A DNA stretch of 64,000 bases from Christensenella tenuis (GTDB lineage Bacteria; Bacillota; Clostridia; Christensenellales; Christensenellaceae), in contig NZ_JACOON010000003.1 in the NCBI RefSeq assembly GCF_014287795.1, positions 186,001-250,000 on the forward strand, given 5' to 3'. A program made the translations under genes and the position numbers. The notes beneath the pieces were generated by a model. That model made no database searches. It was not told where the DNA came from and worked only from the letters and a program-made list of their open reading frames with translations. Positions 52,478 to 61,433 of the stretch are shown one piece after another. Position 1 is the stretch's first letter. The number at the start of each line of letters is the position of its first letter.

Positions 52478-53161
52478 TCACTTTTCATGTATATCGTCAA
52501 CAAGCCAGTCGGGAAAAGTATATATGGTAAGCGGTATCTCCGGGATATTCCCGCCCTGCGGCCGAAACCCGGCAAGTATTTCCGGTTTGCCCGCAATGTA
52601 TAAAACCGGCACGCCTGTTTGGCGGCTTACCTCTTCGCAAATCTCCTGTCCGTATGCAAGATCCGCCGTCGTGGTTTCGCGGCCAAGATTGGTATTGTTA
52701 ATCAGGCCGTCCACCTGAAGCCGGATGCGCCCGCTGATTTGCTCCATCATTTCAATGATTTCCGGAGCCGTCTGCTGCAAGGGCCTGCGCGCGTTGACGA
52801 CATAATACAGCATCGTTTCATTCCTATGTGTGTTGAATTGTGCCAAAAGTCCGCCGAGTGCAGCCGCCCCAACCGGGTCGCCGCCCGCGTCAAATACTGC
52901 TGTTTCACTCTCAAACGCGGCCATCACCTCTGCGGACAGTACCGGAACATCTACGTTTGTATTGGCATACGGCGGCGCAATCAGGCGTATACCGTGGTCC
53001 GCAAGGAGCGTCTCACTCTCCGCGCTTCGGAAATACGGGTTTACAACATCCATATCCACCAAGGTAGTATTCCCGCGCTCTGCCAGCGCCAAAGCCGTAT
53101 TAAGCGAGATTTCCGTTTTTCCACTGCCATAATTTCCAGCAAAAATATTAAATCTTTTCAT
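52478..53161 (-). CDS. MinD/ParA-like P-loop ATPase of unknown role
   Basis: 227 residues from the ATG at 53161, behind AGGAGGAAA. It starts with a deviant Walker A (FAGNYGSGKTEISLNTALA), then VDMDVVNPYFRSAE and AVFDAGGDPVGAAALGG in the Walker B place. It resembles CobQ/MinD-type ATPases found beside kor genes in several Clostridia, but I cannot name a function. It lies 76 bp upstream of korD and downstream of cdaR, all on one strand, so it may help maturation or regulation of the oxidoreductase. That is speculation from position. Confidence 0.7.
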   Translation of the reverse strand: MKRFNIFAGNYGSGKTEISLNTALALAERGNTTLVDMDVVNPYFRSAESETLLADHGIRLIAPPYANTNVDVPVLSAEVMAAFESETAVFDAGGDPVGAAALGGLLAQFNTHRNETMLYYVVNARRPLQQTAPEIIEMMEQISGRIRLQVDGLINNTNLGRETTTADLAYGQEICEEVSRQTGVPVLYIAGKPEILAGFRPQGGNIPEIPLTIYTFPDWLVDDIHEK

Positions 53162-53177
53162 TCTTTCCTCCTGCATG

Positions 53178-53204
53178 GCAAGGGCACCGTTACGGTGCCC
53201 TTGC
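53178..53204. other. Hairpin between cdaR and the ATPase gene
   Basis: A 12-bp perfect stem GCAAGGGCACCG / CGGTGCCCTTGC with a three-base loop. It lacks a T run on the transcribed strand and ends 17 bp before the ATPase start codon. It is probably an RNA processing or stability element. Confidence 0.55.
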
Positions 53205-53227
53205 TTGCCTTCAATTGAGTTTTATGT

Positions 53228-54481
53228 TCAGCTGATTGTTACCGTCACCGTCGCACTGGACGATACGGGCCTTACGCCAAGATCCGGTTCGTTTTCGAAC
53301 TTCACCGGCACATTCTGATGAATTCCTTTCCCCAGCCCCGTAAGGTCCACGAAAGGATTCAGCATTGACGCTGAAAAAGAATCAAGCGCCCCCTGCGTAC
53401 CATATACCGTAACATCAACGGCAGAAGGCGTAATCGCCACTTCCAGGTTATCATCCTCGAGGTTTTTTGCCTCAATCCGCATCGCCGAATATGTCTGGCT
53501 GAGTTCCGGCTGCGTAATCGTAAACTGCACCTGTACTTTAGCCGGTACAGTCGCAATCACGCCTTCGGGCAGTTTTACGTTTGCTTCGACAATCGTATCC
53601 CCTGCCGCATTGTCGAGAACGATCGGCTCAAGCGTGGCCGATTCCAGCAATTCAATATCCTCCAGCTTACCCGCAATATTCACATTCTGCGGCTCTACCG
53701 TCACATTGGTAATTTCATATCCTTCCGCAAGGCCAGACGTGGTATTCCGCACCGTTTCAAGGTCAATAGGCACCTCTTTTTGCGGATAGACGGGCAATTC
53801 CACAATAATAGAGCTGCTGCCCGTAAAATTATTGCTGGCGATCGGGTCGCCATTGTTTGCCACATATTCCACATTATAACTTGCCGTGGTCGGCTCCGTC
53901 ATCTGTTCGACGTCAATCTTGCAAATTGCTTTGGCAACGCTGTCAACGTTGGAACGTGCTCCTATCACGTCAATTGTGGACGATTCGAGAACGGGCTCTC
54001 CGTAATAGAATCCTTCCTGCTCACCTGTAAGCTGCACATCAATGGGGACGCTCCGCGTTACGATTTCCTCCACATCGATCGTAACGGTTGACGGTTCTAT
54101 ACTCACAATCCTGCTTTGGCTGAGTGTAGTCGTCCTTTTTAGCTGCAGCGTATATGTGCCTGCCGAATCGATTTTCGATAGATCCACGGAAACCTGAATC
54201 ATATTTTCATTCAGGTATTCTAAAGCGTTTGCAGGCGCTTCTGCCGTCACTGTCACCGCGCTCAAAATCTCTGTCAACGGCTTTGAGGAAGTGAGGCCTT
54301 TTTGCTTCAACTCGTCGGCTGCCGTATACGTCACCGGGATATCCCGGAAAATTTTTGTCTTGGTCGGATTTTCTTCGGCAATGACAAAACTCCACAAGAC
54401 AAAAGCAAAAATAAGCGCAATCAGTTTCATCTTCCAATTTTGGACAAAAAGACGTTTTACGACCGCAACAAATTTGTTCAT
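53228..54481 (-). CDS. cdaR: CdaA regulatory protein CdaR (YbbR domains)
   Basis: A 417-residue protein with an N-terminal membrane helix (LIALIFAFVLWSFVIAEE, about 19-37) and four YbbR repeats outside the membrane (for example VPIDVQLTGEQEGFYYGE, VPIDLETVRN). CdaR binds and modulates the diadenylate cyclase CdaA. It overlaps cdaA by 4 bp, the conserved Firmicutes arrangement. The usual third member glmM is not next in line here. Confidence 0.92.
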   Translation of the reverse strand: MNKFVAVVKRLFVQNWKMKLIALIFAFVLWSFVIAEENPTKTKIFRDIPVTYTAADELKQKGLTSSKPLTEILSAVTVTAEAPANALEYLNENMIQVSVDLSKIDSAGTYTLQLKRTTTLSQSRIVSIEPSTVTIDVEEIVTRSVPIDVQLTGEQEGFYYGEPVLESSTIDVIGARSNVDSVAKAICKIDVEQMTEPTTASYNVEYVANNGDPIASNNFTGSSSIIVELPVYPQKEVPIDLETVRNTTSGLAEGYEITNVTVEPQNVNIAGKLEDIELLESATLEPIVLDNAAGDTIVEANVKLPEGVIATVPAKVQVQFTITQPELSQTYSAMRIEAKNLEDDNLEVAITPSAVDVTVYGTQGALDSFSASMLNPFVDLTGLGKGIHQNVPVKFENEPDLGVRPVSSSATVTVTIS

Positions 54482-55368
54482 TTGTCATCACCCACCTTCC
54501 GTTTAAATTTAAAGGAAGGAATTTTGCCCTGATCTTTGTTTTCCGGCTGGGGCATATAAAGTTCCCCTAGAATTTCTTTCAGGGCTTTGGCATCAATATA
54601 TCGTTTCAAAACGCCGTCATATGCAAAAGAAATAATTCCTTTTTCTTCCGAAACCACGATCACATATGCATCCGACACCTCTGAAATTCCAAGCGACGCC
54701 CGGTGGCGCGTGCCCAGTTCCTGCGCAACTTGCTTATTATCTGAAAGGGGCAGGAAACATCCCGCCGCAACGATACGGTCATCCCGCAGAATCATGGCTC
54801 CGTCGTGCAGGGGCGTATTGGGATAAAAAATATTTTCAATCAGTTCGCTTGAAATATCCGCATCCAGCATTGTCCCGGAATCGAGTACGTCCGCAAGTCC
54901 TGTTTTTCGCTCAAACACAAGAATCGCGCCTACCTTCTGCTTGGACATATTCAGGACTGCGCGGGAAATTTCCTCAATGATATGTTCGGCGTTCTGCACT
55001 TCAATTCGCGATTTAGTCGCAAAACTAAAGATCTTGCCGCGCCCGAGCGCTTCGAGCGCACGGCGTATTTCAGGTTGGAACAGGATCACGATCGCAACGG
55101 CGCCGGCGGAGATAACCGCATTCATCAGCCATGTGGTCGTTTGCAGGCCCAGCGCTACAAAAACACGTGCTAAAATGAGAATGACCCCAAGGCCAATCAG
55201 CACACGAATCGCCCGTGTTTTGGAAAACAGTTTAATCAGCCAATATAATATCAGCGCAACGATGATAATGTCTACCGCATCTACCCAGTTGAACGCCATC
55301 AGGCTATTTTTGAGCGGGCTCCAAAAATCCGTCAAACCAGAATCCCCCGTTGTTATTTCTTCACGCAC
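54478..55368 (-). CDS. cdaA: Diadenylate cyclase CdaA
   Basis: A 296-residue membrane enzyme that makes c-di-AMP from two ATP. Three N-terminal helices (about 27-100) precede a DAC domain with the active-site motifs DGA (LHDGAMILRDD) and RHR (LGTRHRASLG). The C-terminal extension is longer and more charged than usual. It overlaps the upstream phosphatase gene by 16 bp. c-di-AMP controls potassium and cell-wall homeostasis. Confidence 0.95.
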   Translation of the reverse strand: MREEITTGDSGLTDFWSPLKNSLMAFNWVDAVDIIIVALILYWLIKLFSKTRAIRVLIGLGVILILARVFVALGLQTTTWLMNAVISAGAVAIVILFQPEIRRALEALGRGKIFSFATKSRIEVQNAEHIIEEISRAVLNMSKQKVGAILVFERKTGLADVLDSGTMLDADISSELIENIFYPNTPLHDGAMILRDDRIVAAGCFLPLSDNKQVAQELGTRHRASLGISEVSDAYVIVVSEEKGIISFAYDGVLKRYIDAKALKEILGELYMPQPENKDQGKIPSFKFKRKVGDDK

Positions 55369-56503
55369 AGCAGCATCGTGAGGTCATCCTCCGGCTTGCT
55401 GTGCAGTTCTTCCCGGACTTCACTGATGAACTGCCTGCTGCTGAAGTCCTCTTTTGCCAAAAGTTCAAACAGCCTGTCTTTCACTTTGGGATCGCTATGG
55501 ATATTATCTACCCCGTCTGTATAGATCAGCATTCGCATCCCTTTTTTGAATTCAAAAAAACCATCCTTGAATTCTTCCTCCCCAAACCAGTCGCAAAGCG
55601 GATGGGAAGGCATGTATAATTCCTCAAAATTGCCTTCGTGGTAAACAACGGGCATCACTGAAAAACCGGCGTTGGAATAGGCTGCCCGGTTTGTTTTCAG
55701 GTCAATCACCGTAATAAAGGCCGTAATATAAATTGAATCGGAAAGGTTAAGGTCCAGATATTCCTTTTCCGCATATCCCAGGATTTCCGACGGCAGGAAG
55801 TTACCCGTCAGGCATGCAGCGCGCACGACGCGCGAGAAAAAGACCACCAGTACTGCGGCAGGAGTATTGCTGAATGAGGGCATGCAGCGCGCACGACGCG
55901 CGAGAAAAAGACCGCGAGCATTGCCGGCATCACGCCATGCCCGGATACGTCCGCCACATACATTACGAGTTTATCGTCATAGACAGTGCAATCATAAATA
56001 TCCCCACCCACAGCCTCGCAGGGAAAAAAGCCCGCGGTAAGTTCATAGTCGCCGCCAACTTTTGGCAGCGCGCCTTCCACAAGCGCTTCCTGCAATTTCC
56101 GTGCAAGCTGCAGGTCCTTTTGCATTTTCGCATTTTGCATCAGGAGGTTCTGCTTGATATTATAATCGAGCGTGATATCCCGGAAGACCTCCACTGCCGC
56201 TATTGTTTTTCCTTCCTTATCTTTCAGGGGTGATACCGTCACCGAATACACCCTCCCGGACATCTTACGCGTGAGCCTTTGGGTTTCTCCGGACAGCATC
56301 ACTTCGCGCGATAGGCAGCGTTCGCACCTCGTATCCTGTTGGAACGGCGTATAACACTCCATTCCCTCTTCGTATCCGAAACGCTCATCAAAAGCACTGT
56401 TTGTCATCAGAACCCGCCCATCCCTGCCGATGACGCGCACCATGTCGCTCATCGCATTGATGATTGAAGACATATATTCTGTGCTGTAACTTACATGGTT
56501 CAA
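55353..56503 (-). pseudogene. PAS-PP2C (SpoIIE-type) phosphatase, frameshifted by a 68-bp duplication
   Basis: The first part (56503 to about 55808) encodes a PAS domain (1-115; MVRVIGRDGRVLMTNSAFDE) and the start of a PP2C domain (CEAVGGDIYDC, YVADVSGHGVMPAMLAVFFS). The second part (about 55883 to 55353), in another frame, gives the rest (MRMLIYTDGVDN, DDLTMLLCVKK). In the overlap 55811-55845 repeats exactly at 55879-55913; removing 68 bp would restore one frame of about 360 residues. As it stands the protein is broken. Programmed or reversible slippage between the 35-bp repeats is possible, as is an assembly error. Confidence 0.8.
55811..55913. repeat. 35-bp direct repeat with 68-bp period inside the phosphatase gene
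   Basis: Two identical 35-base copies (55811-55845 and 55879-55913), each containing the palindromic GCGCGCACGACGCGCG. The bases following each copy are similar but diverged (ACCAGTACTGCGGCA and GCGAGCATTGCCGGCA), so the second unit is not a perfect recent copy. Confidence 0.85.
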
Positions 56504-56506
56504 AAA

Positions 56507-56737
56507 TCAGTCTCCTTCAATTTCGTCCAGGAATTCCTGCAACTGCGTAATTGTAACGCCAATTTCATCGCAGGTCCTGTTTTGCCTTAAGAGTTCTCCG
56601 TCTGTCAGAGGTTTACCCAGCGCAATCCGTTCGGAGCTCATTTGGTTCAGCTTCTGGCGCTCCTTTGCAAACTCCCGCATCTTTTCGTCCAGTTCGTTCA
56701 GCGTTTCACGTTTTTTTTCTTCACTTTTTTCTTTCAT
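56507..56737 (-). CDS. Small charged coiled-coil protein (possibly Spo0E-like)
   Basis: A 76-residue protein, almost entirely helical and charged. The pattern LNQMSSERIALGKPLTDGEL followed by LRQNRTCDEI is reminiscent of Spo0E-type aspartyl-phosphate phosphatases (helix, loop with conserved Leu/Asp, second helix), but the SQxLD signature is not exact. It sits 3 bp before the PAS-PP2C phosphatase gene, so translation is probably coupled and a role in the same signalling pathway is plausible. Confidence 0.6.
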   Translation of the reverse strand: MKEKSEEKKRETLNELDEKMREFAKERQKLNQMSSERIALGKPLTDGELLRQNRTCDEIGVTITQLQEFLDEIEGD

Positions 56738-56747
56738 CGTTCAATCC

Positions 56748-56957
56748 CTACTCATCCGCAAGTACCGCGGACAGAACCCCCGTCCTGTCAAATACACGAA
56801 TCGCCTTTTTTTGCGTGCAATATACCGTTATTTTTTCTCCTGCAACGCTGCGTATATAAACCCGTCGTTGGGTAATTCCTTTTTTGCCTTGATAAACGAC
56901 GATCACAGGTTTATCCTCACGCTGGGCAAACGCCAGCGTATGGTCGATAATATCCAT
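56748..56957 (-). CDS. Small beta-rich protein of unknown function
   Basis: A 69-residue protein with alternating strand pattern (KPVIVVYQGKKGITQRRVYI, EKITVYCTQKKAIRVFD), like a single WYL/SH3-type barrel module. I do not recognise a specific family. It is 10 bp upstream of the Spo0E-like gene on the same strand, apparently first gene of the phosphatase-cdaAR unit. Confidence 0.6.
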   Translation of the reverse strand: MDIIDHTLAFAQREDKPVIVVYQGKKGITQRRVYIRSVAGEKITVYCTQKKAIRVFDRTGVLSAVLADE

Positions 56958-57084
56958 TGTTTCCGCCTTTTGCCATCTGTCTCCAGATACCCATGTTTAT
57001 TATAATAGTAACATAAACCCCCTGCTTTGTTAACAAAATTTCCGTAAATTTTTTGTGTCCATGCTTTATTGAACCTCCCCGCCA

Positions 57085-57093
57085 TGCTATAAT
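57085..57093 (+). promoter_or_regulatory. Extended -10 promoter
   Basis: TGCTATAAT with TTTATT 17 bp upstream of the hexamer, 18 bp before the start codon of the small membrane protein gene at 57112. The leader would be only about a dozen bases, without a strong ribosome binding site. Confidence 0.5.
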
Positions 57094-57111
57094 GGATTCA
57101 AGGTATTTGCA

Positions 57112-57390
57112 ATGGATATGATACTATGGATGAATTATCAGACAATCGGCACAATCGCTTTTTTTGCAGGCGTCGTGCTTCTTTTGATTGAACTGCTGCG
57201 GCATGGTCTTTCAAAGCTGAGCGTTTTTTCATATGCCTGTTTTGTTCTAAGCAGTGTTTTCTTATCGAGCAGTATTCTCATGGGCGCCATTGCGATAGCC
57301 GGATTGTCCGTTTTATTTGGGATCCTGCTTAAATACTACCGCCGGGAGCGCCGGCGTCTTAACGATAATGATGATGGAGATCAATCATGA
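57112..57390 (+). CDS. Small membrane protein
   Basis: A 92-residue protein with two to three hydrophobic helices (about 8-30, 36-58 and 60-72) and a basic then acidic C-terminus (YYRRERRRLNDNDDGDQS). No family recognised. It overlaps the next zinc-ribbon gene by 4 bp, so the two are translationally coupled. Confidence 0.65.
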   Translation: MDMILWMNYQTIGTIAFFAGVVLLLIELLRHGLSKLSVFSYACFVLSSVFLSSSILMGAIAIAGLSVLFGILLKYYRRERRRLNDNDDGDQS

Positions 57391-57596
57391 AAATATGTCC
57401 CCTTTGCCATACAAAATTTGAAGATTCGGCCGAATATTGCCCCAAATGCAAAGCGCAGCTCGAAGACTTTGAGGAAGCCGAAAAAGAAGAACAAAAAAAA
57501 GTCCCGAAGTCGTTCTGGATTGCCCTGTTCGGAACATTCGCCTTTATCGGCGGAATGATCCTGCTTTATAAATTAGTTTACAGTGCATTTATATAA
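57387..57596 (+). CDS. Zinc-ribbon membrane protein
   Basis: A 69-residue protein with an N-terminal zinc ribbon of four Cys (CPLCHTKF and YCPKCKAQL), an acidic linker and one C-terminal membrane helix (FWIALFGTFAFIGGMILLYK). Such proteins are common and poorly understood membrane-tethered zinc ribbons. It lies in a two-gene unit with the small membrane protein, upstream of the glycosyltransferase. Confidence 0.75.
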   Translation: MKICPLCHTKFEDSAEYCPKCKAQLEDFEEAEKEEQKKVPKSFWIALFGTFAFIGGMILLYKLVYSAFI

Positions 57597-57705
57597 ACTG
57601 TTCCTCCTTCCCGGCGTTTTGCCCGAGTGCATGCCGTGGCACAGGAGGTTCTGTTTTCCAGTTGCAGCATTGAGAAATATTTTAAATCTACTCCGGAGGA
57701 ACTAC

Positions 57706-59961
57706 ATGTCAAAACTTTCTAATTTACGCAGTGTTACCAAGCGGTTAAGCAAACAAAAATGGAACCGCGCCTTTGCCATCATCAGGGATTATGGCTTAGG
57801 TTATTTTTTTTATAAGGTTCGTGAAAAGATGACCTATGGCAACGCCGCCGCGATGCAAAGTAAAGACGTCATCATTAACGAATCGTTTGTAAAGGATCCC
57901 GGGCACGCAAAGGGATTTTGTGCAGAGCAAACTGTCACATTCATGACGCAGCCACGGTTCCAGAACTTTTGGCGCATTGATGTCCTGACGCAAAACCCGC
58001 ATGGCAACGCTTCCCTTGCGTTAACTGTCACAAAGGCGGACGGCACCGTATTGCTTGAAACAAAAACAGACCGCGTGGCCCACAATGGATATACTTCTTT
58101 TCGTTTCCTGCCGGTGGTTAACGTCCTTCAGGTTCCCTGTTATTTTAAATTCACTTCCGATATGCAGTCAAGCGGTGTGCTCGTAAACCGCAAAAAAAGC
58201 AAGCACGGCTTTACGGTTGAGGGCGGCGGCTGCGTCGGGTGCAGGATTTATATGAATCACGACGCGGTATACCTGCATTGGATGAAGAATAACGATCCCA
58301 CCGGGGCGGAACTGGCCAAACAACGGGCACACGTATTTCCTTACATGCCCAAAATCAGCATCCTCGTTCCGCTTTATAATACCCCGGAAATTTTTTTGCG
58401 GCAGATGCTTGACTCCGTAACTGCCCAAACCTATTCGAATTGGGAGCTTTGCCTCGCGGATGGCAGCACCACTGCTCAAAATCTCGGGGAAATCGCCGCT
58501 TCCTATGAAGACAGCCGTATCGTATACCGCAAGCTGGAAAAAAACGAAGGGATTTCCGGCAATTCCAATGAGGCGATCAAAATGGCTACCGGCGAATATA
58601 TCGCTCTGCTTGACCATGACGATACGCTGGCGCCGCACGCCCTTTATTCCAATGTCCTTATGCTGAATAAAAACCGTGACTACGACTTTATTTATTCTGA
58701 TGAAGATAAACTCACAGAAGACGGCGAAGAACGTTTCGCGCCTTTTTTCAAACCGGATTTTTCACCCGATATGTTCAATGCATTCAATTATATTACGCAC
58801 TTTGTGGTCATCAAAAAATCCCTTTTGGATCAAGTCGGTTCTTTCCGGGCCGAATTTAACGGTGCGCAGGATTACGATTTATTCCTGCGCCTGACCGAAA
58901 AAGCAAAAAAAATCGGGCATATTCCAGATATTTTATATCATTGGCGTGTGTCCGCAGGCTCCACAGCGCTGGATTCCGGTGCAAAAAGTTATACGGTCGA
59001 AGCCGGGCGCAGGGCGCTCGAAGCATCTTTTAAGCGCAAAGGGCTTACCACCGCCCACGTAAAGGACAGCCAGCTTGACAACTATTACATCACAAGCTAT
59101 GATTTGCCCACGCCTCATCCTTTGGTTTCGATTATCATTCCAAACAAGGATGAAAGAAAAACGCTCCAGCGCTGCATTGATTCTATCCTGTCGCAATCTA
59201 CGTATGACCGATATGAAATTATTGTCGTGGAGAACAACAGTACCAGAAAAGAAATTTTTGCATATTATAAAAAACTACAGGAAGATCCCCGGATCCGTGT
59301 CATTGAGTGGAATCATCCCTTCAACTATTCCGCGCTCAATAACTTTGCTGCGCAGGAAGCCAGAGGAGAGCTTTTGTTGTTTCTCAACAATGATGTCTCT
59401 GTCATTTCTCCCGATTGGCTTGAGCAGATGGCCATGCATGCCATGCGTCCTGAAATCGGCCAGGTCGGCGCCAAACTCTATTATCCCAGCGACCTGATCC
59501 AGCACGGGGGCATCATCCTGAAAATTGGCCCGGTTGCCGGTCATTCACACAGGCATTTAAGCCGGTATGACGTCGGATCGTTCGCCCGGATGATCATTCC
59601 TCATAACGTATCGGGTGTAACCGCGGCATGCGCAATGATGAGGGCGGAAGTATTCCATGAGGTAGGCGGCTTTGACGAACAATTTGTCGTTGCGTACAAC
59701 GACGTGGACCTTTCCCTGAAAATCCGCGAAAAGGGATACTTAATCGTATGGACCCCGTTTGCCGAATTATATCACTATGAATCCCAAACGCGCGGTTACG
59801 AGGATACGCCCGAGCAAATAGAACGTTCCCGGAAAGAGCAAAAAAAATGGCTTGCGAAGTGGGATGAAAAATATCCCTACGATCCATTTTATAATCCGAA
59901 CCTTGCAAACAATGCAGAGGATTATTCCGTTAATCCCGGAAAAAGAAAATACGGGATATAG
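57706..59961 (+). CDS. Two-domain family 2 glycosyltransferase
   Basis: 751 residues from the ATG at 57706, behind CGGAGGA. An N-terminal extension of about 200 residues precedes two GT-A domains: one at about 210-440 (KISILVPLYNTPEIFLRQML, DHDDTL) and one at about 465-700 (LVSIIIPNKDERKTLQRCID, LFLNNDVSVISPDW, FDEQFVVAYNDVDLSLKIRE). The layout is that of rhamnosyl- or galactofuranosyl-transferases of the WsaF/RfbF type. It probably builds a surface polysaccharide; the sugar is not predictable. Confidence 0.9.
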   Translation: MSKLSNLRSVTKRLSKQKWNRAFAIIRDYGLGYFFYKVREKMTYGNAAAMQSKDVIINESFVKDPGHAKGFCAEQTVTFMTQPRFQNFWRIDVLTQNPHGNASLALTVTKADGTVLLETKTDRVAHNGYTSFRFLPVVNVLQVPCYFKFTSDMQSSGVLVNRKKSKHGFTVEGGGCVGCRIYMNHDAVYLHWMKNNDPTGAELAKQRAHVFPYMPKISILVPLYNTPEIFLRQMLDSVTAQTYSNWELCLADGSTTAQNLGEIAASYEDSRIVYRKLEKNEGISGNSNEAIKMATGEYIALLDHDDTLAPHALYSNVLMLNKNRDYDFIYSDEDKLTEDGEERFAPFFKPDFSPDMFNAFNYITHFVVIKKSLLDQVGSFRAEFNGAQDYDLFLRLTEKAKKIGHIPDILYHWRVSAGSTALDSGAKSYTVEAGRRALEASFKRKGLTTAHVKDSQLDNYYITSYDLPTPHPLVSIIIPNKDERKTLQRCIDSILSQSTYDRYEIIVVENNSTRKEIFAYYKKLQEDPRIRVIEWNHPFNYSALNNFAAQEARGELLLFLNNDVSVISPDWLEQMAMHAMRPEIGQVGAKLYYPSDLIQHGGIILKIGPVAGHSHRHLSRYDVGSFARMIIPHNVSGVTAACAMMRAEVFHEVGGFDEQFVVAYNDVDLSLKIREKGYLIVWTPFAELYHYESQTRGYEDTPEQIERSRKEQKKWLAKWDEKYPYDPFYNPNLANNAEDYSVNPGKRKYGI

Positions 59962-59994
59962 TTTTCCGGCTGGGTTATTAAAACCGCTTTTCTT

Positions 59995-60029
59995 AAAACA
60001 CCGGTATCGGGCAGGATACCGGTGTTTTT
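59995..60029. terminator. Terminator after the glycosyltransferase gene
   Basis: A 14-bp perfect stem AAAACACCGGTATC / GATACCGGTGTTTT, six-base loop, T run to 60029. Confidence 0.9.
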
Positions 60030-60386
60030 CAATTGATCCCTGTTTTTCCGCATCCTGTTTTGGCAGCATTATGAAAAGGTATTCCGTAACAAGGCTTGAC
60101 GCGCGCAATAAATTTACAGCAGCATGCTCAGGAAAAATCTGCTTTTCCCGCACCCGTTCTTTAGAAAGGCCGCGCTCTATTATTCATCCGCGCAGCCTCT
60201 GGTGGCCGCACAAGGCCGAACCCGCCTCATGCAAAAGCATACCAGTAAAAAGTTCTCGGGAAATTCACCTGCAAAAACGCTGAATATCTCTCGATTGGAA
60301 GCAAGAGACGGCAATGAAAAATTACAGTGCTTTTCTATAAGTTCATCTCCCATCCAGACCCGAATTTTTTCCAGCGCTCATTGCAT
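60030..60386. other. Intergenic region before the GtrA fusion gene
   Basis: About 360 bp without a convincing gene; open frames in it lack ribosome binding sites. Its right end holds the LexA-like box. Confidence 0.4.
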
Positions 60387-60399
60387 GAACGTACGTTCA
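60386..60399. promoter_or_regulatory. LexA (SOS) box-like palindrome
   Basis: TGAACGTACGTTCA, a perfect 14-bp palindrome with the Gram-positive LexA core GAAC-N4-GTTC. It lies 20 bp before the ATG at 60419 and just upstream of TAGAAT, a possible -10. DNA-damage control is suggested, but a TetR-type operator would look similar. Confidence 0.5.
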
Positions 60400-60418
60400 G
60401 TGATAGAATAATACCATT

Positions 60419-61348
60419 ATGAATTACGAGAATTGTAATGTCCTGCTGTTCGGGCAAAACGAAAATTTAGAACAGGAATTGAAGCAGGCCGGCATGATTG
60501 TTACCGGCTTCCCTGATAGGGGGTTGTGTGAGAGCCTGAAGAATGCTTATGCAAATTCAAGAGCGAACTTTTTTCTTACCCTGCGGGCAGACGATGGCTT
60601 TACGTCAGCCGATGTCCTGAAGGTTGCGGACGCCTTGATTGCAGATCCGGCAAAGGTCTATTTGGGTGAACGCGTATTGCCTGAAAAAAAATCCCTTCCT
60701 CAGAATATTTATGGCTTTCTATCCGGAATCGAGGCAAGGGATATTACGACCTCGCTCTATGGAATGTCCCGCGAGTCCCTTGGGCTCATATCCTGCATCA
60801 AGGGAAAAGATAAGGCCTTTTTTCAAAACCTTCCCCTTATGGCGCGGTCTAAAAATATTGCGGTGGAAGGCGTCTGCGTAAAGTCGCCTGCGGGTACGGC
60901 GCCCGGATGGGGCATTCTCCTTTCCTCCACAAAATTGTATCAGGTATTTATTAAGTTCAGTATTGCCGCTTTTATTGCCTATCTTGTGGATATCGGCACG
61001 TTTTATATATTCCAGAAATTATTTTCCGGTATGGATGACGAGTTTAAAATTTTAACCGCAACCGTACTGTCGCGTATCTTATGTTCGATTGCAACCTATC
61101 TTTTGAACCGCGGAGCCGTATTCAATTCCAATGCAAAATCCACAGGTGCCGTGGTGCGTTTTGTCATTCTTGCAGTCGGGCAGCTTGTCGCTTCCTGGCT
61201 GCTCGTATGGGGCATTGGTTCTCTCCTTGGCGGCGGCGATGCAGTCAATACGATGCTTAAGGTCATTGTGGATCTTGTTATTTTCCTTGCAAGTTTCACA
61301 ATCCAGCGGGATTGGGTATTCAAGGAAAGCAAGGGTCTGCTGAAATAA
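60419..61348 (+). CDS. Degenerate glycosyltransferase fused to GtrA membrane domain
   Basis: 309 residues. The N-terminal half (1-155) resembles a family 2 glycosyltransferase of the dolichol-phosphate-mannose type, but the DxD motif and donor site are hardly recognisable: VYLGERVLPEKKSLPQNIYG and EARDITTSLYGMSRE correspond to GxR and DTQTGLR motifs. The C-terminal half (about 170-305) is a four-helix GtrA-like domain (FSIAAFIAYLVDIGTFYIFQ, FTIQRDWVF). GtrA proteins are thought to flip undecaprenyl-phosphate-linked sugars. The fusion may therefore be a lipid-linked sugar handling protein with lost or altered catalysis. Confidence 0.75.
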   Translation: MNYENCNVLLFGQNENLEQELKQAGMIVTGFPDRGLCESLKNAYANSRANFFLTLRADDGFTSADVLKVADALIADPAKVYLGERVLPEKKSLPQNIYGFLSGIEARDITTSLYGMSRESLGLISCIKGKDKAFFQNLPLMARSKNIAVEGVCVKSPAGTAPGWGILLSSTKLYQVFIKFSIAAFIAYLVDIGTFYIFQKLFSGMDDEFKILTATVLSRILCSIATYLLNRGAVFNSNAKSTGAVVRFVILAVGQLVASWLLVWGIGSLLGGGDAVNTMLKVIVDLVIFLASFTIQRDWVFKESKGLLK

Positions 61349-61433
61349 CCTTGTATATGCGTATAAATTAGATGTTTCGCATATTCCGAGACTGTTTAAT
61401 AATAAGCTAGAATATTAACGAGGAGTAGATCAA

